Of a DNA stretch of 64,000 bases, positions 9,102 through 19,386 are shown in pieces. The translations under genes were made by a program, and so were the position numbers. The DNA is from Dickeya chrysanthemi NCPPB 402 (GTDB lineage Bacteria; Pseudomonadota; Gammaproteobacteria; Enterobacterales; Enterobacteriaceae). The DNA lies in assembly GCF_000406105.1 (NCBI RefSeq), contig NZ_CM001974.1, positions 922,835-986,834 on the forward strand, in the 5' to 3' direction. Within the stretch, counting starts at the first letter, position 1. Each line of letters starts with the position of its first letter. The notes under the pieces were generated by a model. That model was not told the origin of the DNA. It ran no database searches and saw only the letters and a program-made list of their open reading frames with translations.

Positions 9102-10634
9102 TCAGTGTGCGCCGCCTGCGGAGTGACTGCCGAACGGCGGTTTGGCGAACCATACCAGGACAATCAGCACGACGAAAACCCCGGCCGACAGCCAGAAGAT
9201 TTCATTCGCACCAATAATCAGCCCCTGAGCGGTAATCTGCTGAGCCAGATAGCTGGATACCTGCTGTTGACTCATTCCCATCGCTTCCAGTTGCTGATAA
9301 GTCTGTTGCGCGATCGGATTATAGGGGGTGATCGCCTCGGTAAGCTGTTCGTGATGCAGCGCTTCCCGGCGTTCCCACAAGGTTGTGGTGATCGACGTGC
9401 CGATAGAGCCGGCCAACGTACGGGCGAAGTTCGACAGGCTGGAGGCGGCCGCCATACGTTCCGGCGGTAGACCGGAGAGCGTGATGGTGGTTAACGGCAT
9501 AAAGAAGCACGCTACGGCAAAACCTTGGACGAACTGCGGCCAGGCGGAAGCGCCGAAATCCATTGCAGGTTCGAAAGTATAGGCACGCCAGTAGAAACAG
9601 ATCGCATACATGATGAAGCTGAACGTGACCAGACGACGCATATCCAGCTTATGCATGAATTTACCGATGAGCGGCGAAAGGATTACCGGCATCAGGCCCA
9701 CCGGTGCGGAAGCCAGCCCGGCCCAGGTGGCGGTATAGCCGAATACCACCTGTAATAACTGCGGTAACAGCACAATGGCGCCAAAGTAGAGCATGAACGC
9801 CAGACTGGTACACAGGCAGCCGATGGTAAAGTTACGCATTTTAAACAACGACAGGTCGACTACCGGATGATCGTCGGTCAGTTCCCAGACCACCAGTATC
9901 GTCAGCGATACGACGGCAACCACCGTCAACACCACGATTTCCGTCGAGTTAAACCAATCCAGCTCTTTGCCCCGATCCAGCATCATTTGCAGGCTGCCGA
10001 TGCCGGCTGCCAGCAAAACCAGCCCGATCGTATCGATAGGTCGGATCTCGGTTTTGGTTTCTCGTCCACGCAGGGTTTGCAACGTAATCAGCACCACCAC
10101 GATACCGAGCGGGACGTTGATGAAGAAGATCCATCCCCAGTGATAGTTGTCGCTGATCCAGCCGCCGAGGATCGGGCCGAAGATCGGGGCAACCACCACC
10201 GTCATTGACCACAACGCCAGCGCAATGCCCCGTTTAGCCGGCGGGTAGTTGTTCAGCAGCAGGCTTTGAGACAGTGGAATGATCGGGCCGGCAACCAATC
10301 CCTGCAACATACGGGAGACGATCAGCATCTCCAGACTGGTGGACATGCCGCACAGCCACGACGTTAGGGTAAACAGGATAGTGGCCCAGATAAACAGGCG
10401 CACCTCACCGAAGCGTTTTGCCAGCCAGCCGGTGATGGGGATGGAGATGGCGTTCGCCACCCCAAAAGACGTGATGACCCAGGTACCTTGTGAGTTAGAG
10501 GCGCCAAGATTCCCGGCGATAGTCGGAATGGCGACGTTGGCAATGGTTGAGTCCAGCACTTGCATGAACGTCGCCAGCGACAGCGCGATCGTCATCAGAG
10601 CCAGCGACATGCCTTCAAGCGGTTTTTTTGTCAC
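9102..10634 (-). CDS. emrB: Multidrug efflux MFS transporter EmrB
   Basis: A 510-aa proton-driven exporter of the 14-segment DHA2 group. It matches E. coli EmrB (512 aa), with the N-terminal signature LATFMQVLDSTIANVAIPTI and the GPILGGWI motif C in the fifth segment. In E. coli it joins EmrA and TolC to expel hydrophobic compounds such as uncouplers and nalidixic acid. It lies 18 nt downstream of emrA and should be translated from the same mRNA. It ends at a strong terminator. Confidence 0.95.
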   Translation of the reverse strand: MTKKPLEGMSLALMTIALSLATFMQVLDSTIANVAIPTIAGNLGASNSQGTWVITSFGVANAISIPITGWLAKRFGEVRLFIWATILFTLTSWLCGMSTSLEMLIVSRMLQGLVAGPIIPLSQSLLLNNYPPAKRGIALALWSMTVVVAPIFGPILGGWISDNYHWGWIFFINVPLGIVVVLITLQTLRGRETKTEIRPIDTIGLVLLAAGIGSLQMMLDRGKELDWFNSTEIVVLTVVAVVSLTILVVWELTDDHPVVDLSLFKMRNFTIGCLCTSLAFMLYFGAIVLLPQLLQVVFGYTATWAGLASAPVGLMPVILSPLIGKFMHKLDMRRLVTFSFIMYAICFYWRAYTFEPAMDFGASAWPQFVQGFAVACFFMPLTTITLSGLPPERMAAASSLSNFARTLAGSIGTSITTTLWERREALHHEQLTEAITPYNPIAQQTYQQLEAMGMSQQQVSSYLAQQITAQGLIIGANEIFWLSAGVFVVLIVLVWFAKPPFGSHSAGGAH

Positions 10635-10652
10635 GCTGCTCTCCTTCTAAGG

Positions 10653-11828
10653 TTAGCCAGCGTTAGCGTTGATGATCTGGTCAATCATCTGGTTGACCGG
10701 CGTCAGATCCAGATCCAGCGCATCACTCTGGTAGGCCGATGTCGAGCGGGGCGCATCGGACAACACCTTGCCGTCGGTATTGGCGGTATCCACATTGACC
10801 AGCATCGACAAACCGATACGCAGCGGGTAATCCGCCAGCTGTTTGGGATCCAACTCGACTCGGACCGGCAAACGCTGTACCACCTTGATCCAGTTGCCGG
10901 TGGCATTTTGCGCCGGCAGCAGCGAAAACGCGCTGCCCGTACCCATATCCAGGCCGACCACTTTGCCTTTATATACCACGTTGTCGCCATACAGGTCGCT
11001 GGTGATGGTCGCCGACTGGCCGATACGCATATTGGCTAACTGGGTTTCTTTAAAGTTGGCATCGACCCACAGCGGAGCCGCCGGCACGACTGCCATCAAG
11101 GCAGAGGACGGCGTGACGCGGGCACCCAGTTGTACACTGCGGCGAGAGACGTAGCCATCCACCGGGCTGACGATATGAGTACGTTTGAGCGCCAGCCAGG
11201 CATTACGCAGGTCGGTTGCCGCCTGTGCAATGGCCGGCTGTTGTTCCAGCGGTGTGTTGAGTACCAGCGCCTGGGTGGCGGCATATTGCTGTTTGGCCGC
11301 TTCCAGCGATGCTCTGGAGCTGGCAACTTGATCACGCGCGTGTTGCAACTCTTCCCGCCCGATGACGTTGGCGCGTCCCAGCGCTTCACGGCGATTCAGG
11401 TCGCTGATGGCTTGGTCCAGCGTAATCTGTTGCAGGTCAATATTCGCTTTATATTGACGGACGTTGATCATCTGCTGATGAACCTGACGCACGCTGTTCG
11501 CCAACGTTGTCTTTGAGCGTTCAAACGCCTGCTCGGCGTCGGCTGGATCAAGCTCTACCAGCACATCGCCTTTTTTAACGAAGTCGGTATTATCGACATT
11601 GACCCGGACGACGCTGCCGTTGACCTGCGACATGATTTGAACCTGGTTGCCGGCGACATAAGCGTCATCGGTTTCCTGATGGTGTCGTAATACCAGATAC
11701 CAGTAGGCGAACCACACACAGCCAATAAAGAAAAACAGAATCATCAATAGCGTGAGAATTCCTTTACGTGTTTTTTTGGGCTTGGACGGCTGGGTAGGTG
11801 GAGTCTGCGTTTCCACGTTGGCACTCAT
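10653..11828 (-). CDS. emrA: Multidrug efflux periplasmic adaptor EmrA
   Basis: A 391-aa membrane fusion protein. One transmembrane helix (about residues 24-46) follows a Lys-rich cytoplasmic tail. Then come the first lipoyl half (QVNGSVVRVNVDNTDFVKKG), a long alpha-helical hairpin of coiled-coil type, and the second lipoyl half with a beta-barrel (DGYVSRRSVQLGARV). It links EmrB in the inner membrane to an outer-membrane channel. It follows mprA by 170 nt, and the spacer could hold its own promoter. It is the expected gene between mprA and emrB. Confidence 0.95.
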   Translation of the reverse strand: MSANVETQTPPTQPSKPKKTRKGILTLLMILFFFIGCVWFAYWYLVLRHHQETDDAYVAGNQVQIMSQVNGSVVRVNVDNTDFVKKGDVLVELDPADAEQAFERSKTTLANSVRQVHQQMINVRQYKANIDLQQITLDQAISDLNRREALGRANVIGREELQHARDQVASSRASLEAAKQQYAATQALVLNTPLEQQPAIAQAATDLRNAWLALKRTHIVSPVDGYVSRRSVQLGARVTPSSALMAVVPAAPLWVDANFKETQLANMRIGQSATITSDLYGDNVVYKGKVVGLDMGTGSAFSLLPAQNATGNWIKVVQRLPVRVELDPKQLADYPLRIGLSMLVNVDTANTDGKVLSDAPRSTSAYQSDALDLDLTPVNQMIDQIINANAG

Positions 11829-11998
11829 AATTCTCTCCTAGTTAAATTGCTTTTTTCTCGGCCTTTCATGGCCTTTGATTGCCTTTCATGGCGGTATCAT
11901 TACAGTGATGGTTTTTTGAAAAAACAGCACCACCTGCAAACCGTAAAGGTTTGCATGGCAACGACGACGATGGTCTCTGTCAGGAATGGCGACGGGGG

Positions 11999-12511
11999 TT
12001 ACAAACCGTCCTGGTCCATTTCGTCAAGACGGAGTAACAGCTTGCGCATCAGCACTTCCAACTGATCTCTTTCACTGTCTTCAAGGGCAGAGCAAAGAAT
12101 ATGCAGGCTGCGGTGCTGAGGCGGCAGCAGTTCATCCAGAAAGGCTTTACCTTTCTCGGTCATATACAGGTACAGGCAACGGCGATCGCTGTCGCTCTCG
12201 CGCCGTTCGATCCAGCCGCGTTTTTCCAGCTCATCGGCGATGCGGGTGGCATTCGTGCGTGAAGAGCCAAGCGCTGCGCTCAATTCGGAAGGTTGAATGC
12301 AGTAATTTTCCTGCGATTCCAGCGTAATCAGCGCCATGAACAGGGTTTCGTTGATGTCCTGTTCTTTCAGCATCCGGTTGCGGTGTTCCAGTATTTTGGT
12401 CTGCATGTGCAGGAACAAACGCAGCAGCAGGACTTCACGGTAAGGGAAATCCGGGCGGCGCGAAGCGCGCATACGCAGCATGTCTTCAATTGGGGCGAAT
12501 GAACTTTCCAT
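11999..12511 (-). CDS. mprA: MarR-family repressor MprA (EmrR)
   Basis: A 170-aa winged-helix repressor that in E. coli binds upstream of mprA-emrAB and releases DNA when it binds drugs. The recognition helix region [25 protein letters not shown] is almost identical to that of E. coli (quoted here only in part: [18 protein letters not shown]). The ATG at 12511 starts the family N-terminus MESSF. An in-frame ATG five codons upstream (12526) overlaps the GAGG ribosome site and is less likely. The C-terminus is a few residues shorter than in E. coli. Confidence 0.94.
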   Translation of the reverse strand: MESSFAPIEDMLRMRASRRPDFPYREVLLLRLFLHMQTKILEHRNRMLKEQDINETLFMALITLESQENYCIQPSELSAALGSSRTNATRIADELEKRGWIERRESDSDRRCLYLYMTEKGKAFLDELLPPQHRSLHILCSALEDSERDQLEVLMRKLLLRLDEMDQDGL

Positions 12512-12686
12512 AGATGTCAACCTCATTAATCACGACCTGCATAGTAACTAATGTTACTAATTAGGTAAATGCGAGAAACTTGTCGATTAGTGCTTATTTT
12601 GCCACTGATCGAAATGTGTGCAGGTGATACGGTCTGTCGCCGTTTAATACGTTGGCCAGACGCGACGTCGGTAAGCGCCCACTCAG

Positions 12687-13028
12687 TCAGGCCATCGTCT
12701 GAGCCCATTTAAAGGCAAGGCCGTAGCACAATGCGCCCAGCAACGTCGATAAGACGATGCTGCGGGTTTTGTAAAAACAAAGCGTTAGCAGGGTAAAGCC
12801 CACCAACGTCGGCAAGCGTCTTTCCACGTGTTGCAGCAGGTCCGGCAGAGTAGACACCACCAGTAGCGCGCAAATGGAAGCGATACCGATACTGTCGAGC
12901 AGCAGGGCGGTTTTGCCCCGTTGCAGATTGCCGGACGCTCTGCTGCCACCTAGCCTCAACGGCAGGTATCGGAACAGGAAATTAACCGTTCCCACCAGTA
13001 AACCGATCAATAATACTGAACTATTCAT
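12687..13028 (-). CDS. ygaH: YgaH, small subunit of branched-chain amino acid exporter
   Basis: A 113-aa membrane protein of the AzlD family (E. coli YgaH 111 aa). Three to four hydrophobic segments are visible, including [20 protein letters not shown] at the N-terminus. With YgaZ it exports valine and other branched-chain amino acids in E. coli. Its ATG overlaps the ygaZ stop by four bases (ATGA), which suggests coupled translation. The open frame extends upstream into ygaZ, but the ATG at 13028 matches the family start. Confidence 0.92.
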   Translation of the reverse strand: MNSSVLLIGLLVGTVNFLFRYLPLRLGGSRASGNLQRGKTALLLDSIGIASICALLVVSTLPDLLQHVERRLPTLVGFTLLTLCFYKTRSIVLSTLLGALCYGLAFKWAQTMA

Positions 13029-13738
13029 CGCGTATCTTCTTTTAATGATGTGGGTTGATACAGTGACGACAGACATCCGCCGGCAATCCCGACCAGGATG
13101 GCGGCGGGAATAGACGAGATCAGCAACCCCACACAGGCGCCGCTCAGCGCGGTTGCCACCACCAGACTCTGACGACGCCTGAATGACGCCAGCAGGAAGC
13201 TCAAAAACAGGGCCGGCAGCATAAACGAGAGTGCGGCTTCGACCGCGGGATAGCCGTCCAACGGGCCGTTGCCGAACAGTGCGCCGATTACCGTACCGGC
13301 GACCCACGACAACCAGGCGTTTAGTGCCACGCCCAGCATCCAGGCTTCACTCCAGCGTCGGTTATCCCTTGATAACCGTACGGTGGCGGCGGCAAACACC
13401 TCGTCGGTCAGACCGAAAGCCCACCAGGCGGTTCTGGCGGTCGGCAGGCGTTGCCTGATGCGGTGACGCAGTGACGGGCCGTACAAGACGTGGCGGACAT
13501 CCATTGCCATGACGGTTAAGGCGGCCACCCAAATCGAGGCGCCGGCGCTCAGTAATGCGGTGATGACAAACTGGCTGGCGCCGGCGTAGATAACGCAGGA
13601 CAAAAAAATCGCTTCGAGCGGCGTGAAACCCAGTTTGACGGCGTTCAGACCAAATGCAAACGCGACCGGAACGTAGCCGATGACGATGGGCATGCTATCC
13701 AGCAAGCCTCTGGCAAACGAAGCGTGAGGCGTCGTCAC
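13025..13738 (-). CDS. ygaZ: YgaZ, large subunit of branched-chain amino acid exporter
   Basis: A 237-aa integral membrane protein of the AzlC family. It has the conserved blocks [31 protein letters not shown] and [15 protein letters not shown]. It works with YgaH to export branched-chain amino acids. The likely start is a GTG at 13738 that directly follows the stop codon of the upstream transporter gene, so the three genes probably form one operon. E. coli has the same ygaZ-ygaH-mprA-emrAB order. Confidence 0.92.
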   Translation of the reverse strand: MTTPHASFARGLLDSMPIVIGYVPVAFAFGLNAVKLGFTPLEAIFLSCVIYAGASQFVITALLSAGASIWVAALTVMAMDVRHVLYGPSLRHRIRQRLPTARTAWWAFGLTDEVFAAATVRLSRDNRRWSEAWMLGVALNAWLSWVAGTVIGALFGNGPLDGYPAVEAALSFMLPALFLSFLLASFRRRQSLVVATALSGACVGLLISSIPAAILVGIAGGCLSSLYQPTSLKEDTR

Positions 13739-14938
13739 TTAGCGCATCTCCGGTAGCGATGACTCGTCATGATAGCCCCGCCACCACACCAGCAGACCCA
13801 ACAGGCTCAGAAGACACCCGGCGCCTGAGACGCCGAGCCAGCCGAAATGCTGGTAAGCGTAAGCGGAGATCACCGAGCCGAGGGCGCCGCCGATGAAATA
13901 GCTGGTCATGTAACCGGCAGTGAGGCGATTACGCGCCTCCGGCTGTATGCGGTACGTCACGCTTTGATTGGTGACATGCATCCCCTGAACCGCCATGTCC
14001 AGCACGACGATGCCGATCAGCAGCGGCACTATGGCATTGACGCCGGCGGCGATCGGCAGCCACGACAAAATCAGCAACAACCAGCCTACCGTAGTGGAGA
14101 GCCTGGCTTTACCCTGGTCCACCAGTCGGCCTGCACGGCCGGCGGCCAGCGCGCCCGCCGCTCCGGCCAGCCCGAATAGTCCGATCACGCCTTCGCTGTA
14201 GTGGTAAGGCGCGGCGGAAAGCAGAAACGCCATTGATGTCCACATGATGCTGAAATTGGAGAATGAAATCGCGCCCATGAGCGCACGGGTGCGCAACACG
14301 CGGGAGTTGCCGAAGAGCCGGAAGATGGAAATGAGTAACTGCAGGTAATTCAGATCAGTGGATGGACGATACTGCGGCAGCGCGCGCCACATCAACAGCG
14401 CCATTGCCGTCATCAATAGACTGGCTACCCAATAGACCGTGCGCCAGTCCCCCAACGAGGCCAGCGCGCCGGCCAGCGTTCTGGCCAGCAGGATGCCGAG
14501 CAACAGGCCGCTCATAATGGTCCCAACGACTTTGCCTCGATGTGCCGGTGAAGCCAGCGTCGCTGCCAGCGGTACCAGAATCTGTGCTACCACCGAGAAC
14601 AAACCGGTTATGGCGGTGCCGGTCACCATCAGCCATAACGATGGTGCGGAGGCGGTAATCAACATGCCGCCCGCCGCCAGCAGTGTCATACCGACAATTA
14701 AGCGGCGGCGCTCAAACCGGTCGCCCAACGGCACCAGAAACATCAGGCCGCAGGCATAGCCCAGTTGGGCTGCGGTGACGATAAAACCGGCCTGATTGAC
14801 CGACAGGCTGAAGGCTTGAGCGATAGCGTCCAACAAGGGTTGAGCATAATAGTTGCTGGCAACCGCCAACCCGGTGGCGGCGGACATTAACAACGTCAGT
14901 GCCGGAGTTAAGCCGACGGAGGAGGAAGATACGGACAT
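13739..14938 (-). CDS. ygaY: MFS transporter, intact YgaY-like
   Basis: A 399-aa major facilitator protein with about twelve hydrophobic segments and the N-terminal stretch LAVASNYYAQPLLDAIAQAF. It has the loop 2-3 motif GDRFERRRLIVG. In E. coli K-12 the gene at this place upstream of ygaZ is the disrupted ygaY; here the frame is complete. The substrate is unknown, and drug or sugar export are both possible for this group. It directly abuts ygaZ. The assignment to ygaY rests on position and family, not on a comparison I could run. Confidence 0.75.
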   Translation of the reverse strand: MSVSSSSVGLTPALTLLMSAATGLAVASNYYAQPLLDAIAQAFSLSVNQAGFIVTAAQLGYACGLMFLVPLGDRFERRRLIVGMTLLAAGGMLITASAPSLWLMVTGTAITGLFSVVAQILVPLAATLASPAHRGKVVGTIMSGLLLGILLARTLAGALASLGDWRTVYWVASLLMTAMALLMWRALPQYRPSTDLNYLQLLISIFRLFGNSRVLRTRALMGAISFSNFSIMWTSMAFLLSAAPYHYSEGVIGLFGLAGAAGALAAGRAGRLVDQGKARLSTTVGWLLLILSWLPIAAGVNAIVPLLIGIVVLDMAVQGMHVTNQSVTYRIQPEARNRLTAGYMTSYFIGGALGSVISAYAYQHFGWLGVSGAGCLLSLLGLLVWWRGYHDESSLPEMR

Positions 14939-15109
14939 GTGGAATGGTTAACTTGATGTTGCGCTTGAATAATTGATTTAGTATTGAACAGTCACGCTGG
15001 AGAATCCAGCAATTTGTCTTATAAATTCTCATGAGAATAATCAGGCGTTTTATCAGACAGGCCAGAAAGAATGGGCTATCGGAGGCGGTTTAGCTGTCGT
15101 GACGCGAGG

Positions 15110-15144
15110 GAAAAAAGCGTGAGGATACCCACTCCGGTATCCTC
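15110..15144 (-). terminator. proVWX operon terminator
   Basis: A perfect nine-base stem (GAGGATACC with GGTATCCTC, six-base loop) followed on the minus strand by a run of six T. It lies 75 nt beyond the proX stop and should end the proU operon. Confidence 0.8.
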
Positions 15145-15170
15145 CAGATGATGTCGTTGCGATCGCTGTG

Positions 15171-15229
15171 CTGTTTGGCGAATGTACTGTTTGGTGAATG
15201 TACTGTTTGGCGAATGTGCTATTTGGCGG
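15171..15229. repeat. 16-bp tandem repeat at the proX 3' end
   Basis: Three full copies and one partial copy of the unit CTGTTTGGCGAATGTA start at 15171, 15187, 15203 and 15219. The last copy, with one change (CTATTTGGCG), contains the proX stop codon. The array therefore seems to have grown outward from the end of the gene. Confidence 0.88.
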
Positions 15230-16217
15230 CGGCGCGGGCGGAATCAATCCAACGATTAAATTGCGCCTGGTGCGCGTTAACCCAGCCGTTGACGTGGCGT
15301 TCGATATCCTCCTGAGACGCTTCGCCCTGATGCATACGCAGGTTCTGGGCATTAATGTCTGCCAGCGGCAGTTTCATGATGGCGAACAGTTTGGCCGCCG
15401 CAGGGTTCTTTTCAGCCCAGGCTTTGTTGGCGATGATGCGCATCTTGTTGACCGGAAAACCGTAATTGGCGCCATTGGGTAATTGGGTGTCGGTATTTTT
15501 CTGTTTGCCGGGCAGCGAGGAGAATGGTACCTGCAGCCACACCACGTCCCGTCCCGGCACCAGCACATCGCTTACCCAGTACGGCGTCCAGGTGAAATAA
15601 AGAATCGATTTCCCTTGTTTGTAACGCGTGATCGTGTCGGCGATTAACGCCGCGTAGTTCCCCTGATTGTGGTTGACGGTATTATTCAGCCCGTAAGCCT
15701 GAATCTGATGATTAATCACGCCATCACATCCCCAACCGGGGTTACAGCCGGTCAGATCCGCTTTGCCGTCGCCGTTGGTGTCGAACAAGGCGGCCAGCTT
15801 GGGATCCTTGAGCTGATCCAAACGAGTAATGTGGTATTTATCGGCGGTTTTCTTGTCGATCAGATACCCTTGTGCCGCACCGGAAACATAGACGCCCTGA
15901 CGATAGAAGGCGGCGTCGCCGCCGGCCGCCTGATACATGTCGTCATGCAACGGTTGCCAGTTGACTGCACTGAATGTGGCGTCGCCGTTGGCGATCGAGG
16001 TGTAACCGACGTTGTAGTCGACTTCGCTGGGGGTATCGACGGTATAACCCAGTTTCTCCAACGCCTTGCTGACCAGCAGCGTCTGGAAGGTTTCTTCAGA
16101 AAGAGTGCTTTGCACCGGCTTGACGGTGATGCCTTTGCCGGGAAGGTCGTCGGCGGCAAACAAGCCGGTACTCAGTACGGTAGTCAGGGCAAGCGTTGCC
16201 ATGCTGATATTACGCAT
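15219..16217 (-). CDS. proX: Glycine betaine/proline-binding periplasmic protein ProX
   Basis: The 332-aa solute receptor of the ProU importer, which captures glycine betaine and proline betaine. It has a signal peptide ending near STGLFA-ADD, then [20 protein letters not shown] and the Cys-containing [10 protein letters not shown] loop, as in E. coli ProX (330 aa). The ATG at 16217 is chosen because a GAGGA ribosome site precedes it by eight bases. An ATG at 16232 has no such site. It is the last gene of proVWX, 112 nt after proW. Confidence 0.95.
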   Translation of the reverse strand: MRNISMATLALTTVLSTGLFAADDLPGKGITVKPVQSTLSEETFQTLLVSKALEKLGYTVDTPSEVDYNVGYTSIANGDATFSAVNWQPLHDDMYQAAGGDAAFYRQGVYVSGAAQGYLIDKKTADKYHITRLDQLKDPKLAALFDTNGDGKADLTGCNPGWGCDGVINHQIQAYGLNNTVNHNQGNYAALIADTITRYKQGKSILYFTWTPYWVSDVLVPGRDVVWLQVPFSSLPGKQKNTDTQLPNGANYGFPVNKMRIIANKAWAEKNPAAAKLFAIMKLPLADINAQNLRMHQGEASQEDIERHVNGWVNAHQAQFNRWIDSARAAAK

Positions 16218-16329
16218 ACGGATAGTCCTCATGTTGATTCAATACGTGGTCGCCAGCGACTGGCTGTCGTATCAAAAGGCGCAGCCGGGCGTTATCGGCC
16301 GCAAGTTCAGACGGTGCCGACCGGATGGG

Positions 16330-17523
16330 TCATCCCTGGGATGTGAGGAAAGGGCGAATCAACCACCCCAGCGGCCCACGCTGGAACCAGTGGCGATGAC
16401 TGCGGCTGCGGGCATCGCGCCCCAGCGATTGGGTCAAACGGTCCAGAATGATGGCCAGAATGACGATGCTGACTCCGCCGATGGAAGCCAGCCCCATGTC
16501 GAGGCGGCCGATGCCGCGCAACACCATCTGCCCAAGCCCGCCGACGGCGATCATCGAGGCGATGACGACCATCGACAGCGTCAGCATCAGTGTTTGGTTG
16601 ATACCGGCCATGATGGTAGGCATCGCCAGCGGCAACTGGACCTTGAACAGCATCTGGCGCGGGCTGGCGCCAAAGGATTGCGCCGCTTCCACCAGATCGG
16701 CCGGCACCTGGCGAATGCCGAGTATGGTCAGACGAACAATCGGCGGCAGAGCGAAAATAATCGTCACGACGACGCCCGGCACGTTGCCGATACCGAATAG
16801 CATCACTATCGGCACCAGGTAAACGAAGGCCGGGGTGGTTTGCATGGCATCCAGCAGCGGACGCACAACGCGGGCGGCGCGGTCGCTATGCGCCAGCCAG
16901 ATACCCAGCGGCAAGCCGAGAATGATGCAGAAAAACAGTGCCGTCAGCACCAGCGCCAGTGTCACCATCGCCTGAGACCAGGCGCCGATAGCGCCGATGA
17001 TGACCAGCGACAGCAATGTCGCGACGCCCATGCCGAAACTGGAGACCTGCCAGGCCAGCAGAGAAAACGCCAGAATAGCGACGGGGGCAGGCAGGCTGGT
17101 CAGCAGTTGTTGAAAACCGGTGAGAATGACATCGACCGGCACGCGGATACCCTGAAACAGCGGGCGAAAATGCAATACCAGCCAGTCGATGCCTTCCGTC
17201 ACCCAACGGTCGAGCGGCACCAGCGTATGCCGGAACGGATCCATCAGGTTGATGTGCTCAGGTGCCGGCGTCGGCGTGTTCAGCCAGTCGCTGCCATCCT
17301 GATGTACGTCATTGGCGGCGGGTGGGGGCGACGTATTCCAGGCATCGTCAGGGTTATCTTGCGTCTGAGCGTTTCCCGCCGGCGCGGATGAGGCCACCCA
17401 GGGATCGGTTTGCGCCGGGTGGCCGCCGGATGAACTCACCGCGGCCGGGTGGTGGTTGGCGGCGTTGGCGGTGGGATCCGGTAGTTGGCTTTCTTCCCAG
17501 GGATTTTGCGTGGTATCAGTCAT
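16330..17523 (-). CDS. proW: Glycine betaine/proline ABC permease ProW
   Basis: A 397-aa inner-membrane permease of ProU. The C-terminal 280 residues form the channel, with the ABC permease EAA-type loop ([20 protein letters not shown]). The N-terminal hydrophilic, Asn/Pro-rich tail of about 100 residues is longer than the tail of E. coli ProW (354 aa in total). The ATG at 17523 overlaps the proV stop by eight bases, implying translational coupling. The frame is open 27 codons further upstream, but that part lies inside proV. Confidence 0.94.
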   Translation of the reverse strand: MTDTTQNPWEESQLPDPTANAANHHPAAVSSSGGHPAQTDPWVASSAPAGNAQTQDNPDDAWNTSPPPAANDVHQDGSDWLNTPTPAPEHINLMDPFRHTLVPLDRWVTEGIDWLVLHFRPLFQGIRVPVDVILTGFQQLLTSLPAPVAILAFSLLAWQVSSFGMGVATLLSLVIIGAIGAWSQAMVTLALVLTALFFCIILGLPLGIWLAHSDRAARVVRPLLDAMQTTPAFVYLVPIVMLFGIGNVPGVVVTIIFALPPIVRLTILGIRQVPADLVEAAQSFGASPRQMLFKVQLPLAMPTIMAGINQTLMLTLSMVVIASMIAVGGLGQMVLRGIGRLDMGLASIGGVSIVILAIILDRLTQSLGRDARSRSHRHWFQRGPLGWLIRPFLTSQG

Positions 17524-18718
17524 GCAGCGTACTCTCCTTATCCAGTGCCTGCAGCAGCATCCCCTTGGAGATAATGCCGAGGTATTCATGGTGTTCCCCC
17601 ACAACAGGTACGGCGCAGGGTGCCTGAGCCACCTGAGATATCAGCTCGTTGAGCGACATATCCCCAGGAACCGGCAACGGTGCGGGCAGCAGCGCCTGCT
17701 CCAGCGGCTGCTGATCACGCAGCGCCTGTTTGAGTGAATCAATGGAGACTACGCCGATGAATTTACGGCCCCGTTCCAGCACATAGCCGTACTCGCGATC
17801 CTCTTCTTGCAGGATCTTCAGCGCGGATCGCGGGCCGACGCCCGGCGTTTTGCGGATGATCGTGACCGGACGGCGGCGAGCGATGTCTTTGGCGCTGAAC
17901 ACATGGCTGATGTCCACGCCGCGGAAGAACGTGCGTACATAGTCGTTGGCCGGATTATTGAGGATCTCATCCGGCGTGCCGACCTGGACCACCTCGCCGC
18001 TATGCATGATGGCGATGCGATCGCCGATGCGCATAGCTTCATCCAGATCGTGCGAGATGAAAACGATGGTACGTTGCTGACGCGCCTGTAGCTTGATCAG
18101 CTCATCCTGCATCTCGGTACGGATCAACGGGTCAAGCGCGGAAAAGGCTTCGTCCATCAGCAAAATGTCCGGATCGTTGGCCAGCGCACGGGCCAGGCCG
18201 ACACGCTGGCGCATGCCACCGGAGAGCTCGTCCGGGTAGGTGCCGGCGTATGTTTCGAGCCCGACCTGCTGCAAGGCATGCAGCGCTTTTTGCTCGCGTT
18301 TTTCGCGGGGCACGCCGGCTAAATCCATGCCGAATGCGGTATTGTCGAGCACATTCAGGTGAGGCATCAGCGCGAAAGACTGAAACACCATGCTGATCTT
18401 CTTACGACGCAGGGCACGCAATGCACCGTCCGGCAGGCGGGAAATATCCTCGCCGTCGATCAGCACCTGGCCGCGTGTCGGTTCTATCAGGCGATTGAGA
18501 AGGCGTACCAGAGTGGATTTACCGGAACCGGATAATCCCATGATCACAAAAACTTCGCCTTCTTCAATGGTCAGATTGGCGTCTTTCACGCCGACAGTCA
18601 GACCGGTTTTCTCAAATATTTGATCTTTATTGAGCCCTTGTTCCAGAAGCCTGAAAGCCCGGTTTGGATGCTCGCCGAATATCTTATACAGATGTTTTAC
18701 TTCAATTTTAATTGCCAT
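17516..18718 (-). CDS. proV: Glycine betaine/proline ABC ATPase ProV
   Basis: The 400-aa ATPase of the ProU osmoprotectant importer, the same length as in E. coli. It shows Walker [10 protein letters not shown], signature [15 protein letters not shown], and Walker [16 protein letters not shown]-terminal half with tandem CBS domains follows; in related systems this senses ionic strength. It is the first gene of proVWX. A promoter with the -10 hexamer of E. coli proU lies 65 nt upstream, and the long AT-rich region beyond it would suit silencing by H-NS. Confidence 0.96.
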   Translation of the reverse strand: MAIKIEVKHLYKIFGEHPNRAFRLLEQGLNKDQIFEKTGLTVGVKDANLTIEEGEVFVIMGLSGSGKSTLVRLLNRLIEPTRGQVLIDGEDISRLPDGALRALRRKKISMVFQSFALMPHLNVLDNTAFGMDLAGVPREKREQKALHALQQVGLETYAGTYPDELSGGMRQRVGLARALANDPDILLMDEAFSALDPLIRTEMQDELIKLQARQQRTIVFISHDLDEAMRIGDRIAIMHSGEVVQVGTPDEILNNPANDYVRTFFRGVDISHVFSAKDIARRRPVTIIRKTPGVGPRSALKILQEEDREYGYVLERGRKFIGVVSIDSLKQALRDQQPLEQALLPAPLPVPGDMSLNELISQVAQAPCAVPVVGEHHEYLGIISKGMLLQALDKESTLHD

Positions 18719-18783
18719 GTAATTAAAGGTTTCCTGTGCGGTGTGATTTTTATTTTGACCTCGTTGTGGGTAAGACTGTTTAT

Positions 18784-18812
18784 ACCCTAACCAGAATTAA
18801 TCCATGTGACAA
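18784..18812 (-). promoter_or_regulatory. Probable proU promoter
   Basis: On the minus strand, TTGTCA is followed after 17 bases by TAGGGT. TAGGGT is the -10 element I recall for the main, osmotically induced E. coli proU promoter. It lies 65 nt upstream of proV. Transcription start was not tested. Confidence 0.65.
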
Positions 18813-19307
18813 CCCTTGAGTTTGTCCTGGTTTATGTATTGCATTAACGGATGAACGATATTTTTGTAAGCGGGGGTGTTGGAGTTTTAAAAAATGAAAC
18901 AGAATTATCCTGTAGGTAAAAATATTAATTTATTTTTATTTTTCAATGTATTGTCGAGTTTTTTGTTGTGGGTTTTATCAGCGTGATACGTGTGTTTCCT
19001 CATGGCGACAATAATAAATTTTTTGCGGATTTGGATGGTAAATATATGGTTTTTTTGAAATTCATTTGTTTTTTATGCGTATTCCTGTTTGGAAAATGGT
19101 TTTTTTTCGTGACTCTATTCATGGTATGAGTCGACTTATAAGATGGTGATGTCAGGATTTGGGGGGCGATGTTGTTCGGAGTTATTTCGTGGGAAATAGC
19201 CTGATCAAGCCTGGGAATAATCAGAGGATTCTGAATTTATTCGTCACCGGAATATGTGAGGAAAATAAAGCGGGAGCGGTAAATATACCCAAAATAATTC
19301 GATTTGC
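18813..19307. other. AT-rich non-coding stretch upstream of proV
   Basis: About 500 bases with no convincing gene. It is strikingly AT-rich with many A- and T-runs, for example around 18900-19100, as expected for a curved, H-NS-bound region upstream of proU. A 61-codon open frame at 19159-19344 was not accepted because it has no ribosome site or recognisable product. Confidence 0.5.
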
Positions 19308-19345
19308 AGCCAGGCGGCGGAATAAGAGCCAGGCGGCGGAATAAA
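19308..19345. repeat. 19-bp tandem duplication
   Basis: The unit AGCCAGGCGGCGGAATAAG occurs at 19308 and again at 19327 with a changed last base. It sits between the AT-rich region and the terminator of the permease gene. Confidence 0.75.
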
Positions 19346-19348
19346 TAG

Positions 19349-19377
19349 CCGGATCGCGATGCCGTGTCGCGATCCGG
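19349..19377 (-). terminator. Hairpin after the allantoin permease gene
   Basis: A perfect 11-base stem (CCGGATCGCGA with TCGCGATCCGG) with a seven-base loop, 10 nt past the stop codon of the permease gene. The minus strand beyond it is T-rich (CTATTTATT). It is a likely terminator. Confidence 0.65.
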
Positions 19378-19386
19378 AAATGGGGG

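Noticed and set aside
19159..19344. 61-codon frame upstream of proV
   Set aside because: No ribosome site and no recognisable product; its end consists of the tandem duplication at 19308.
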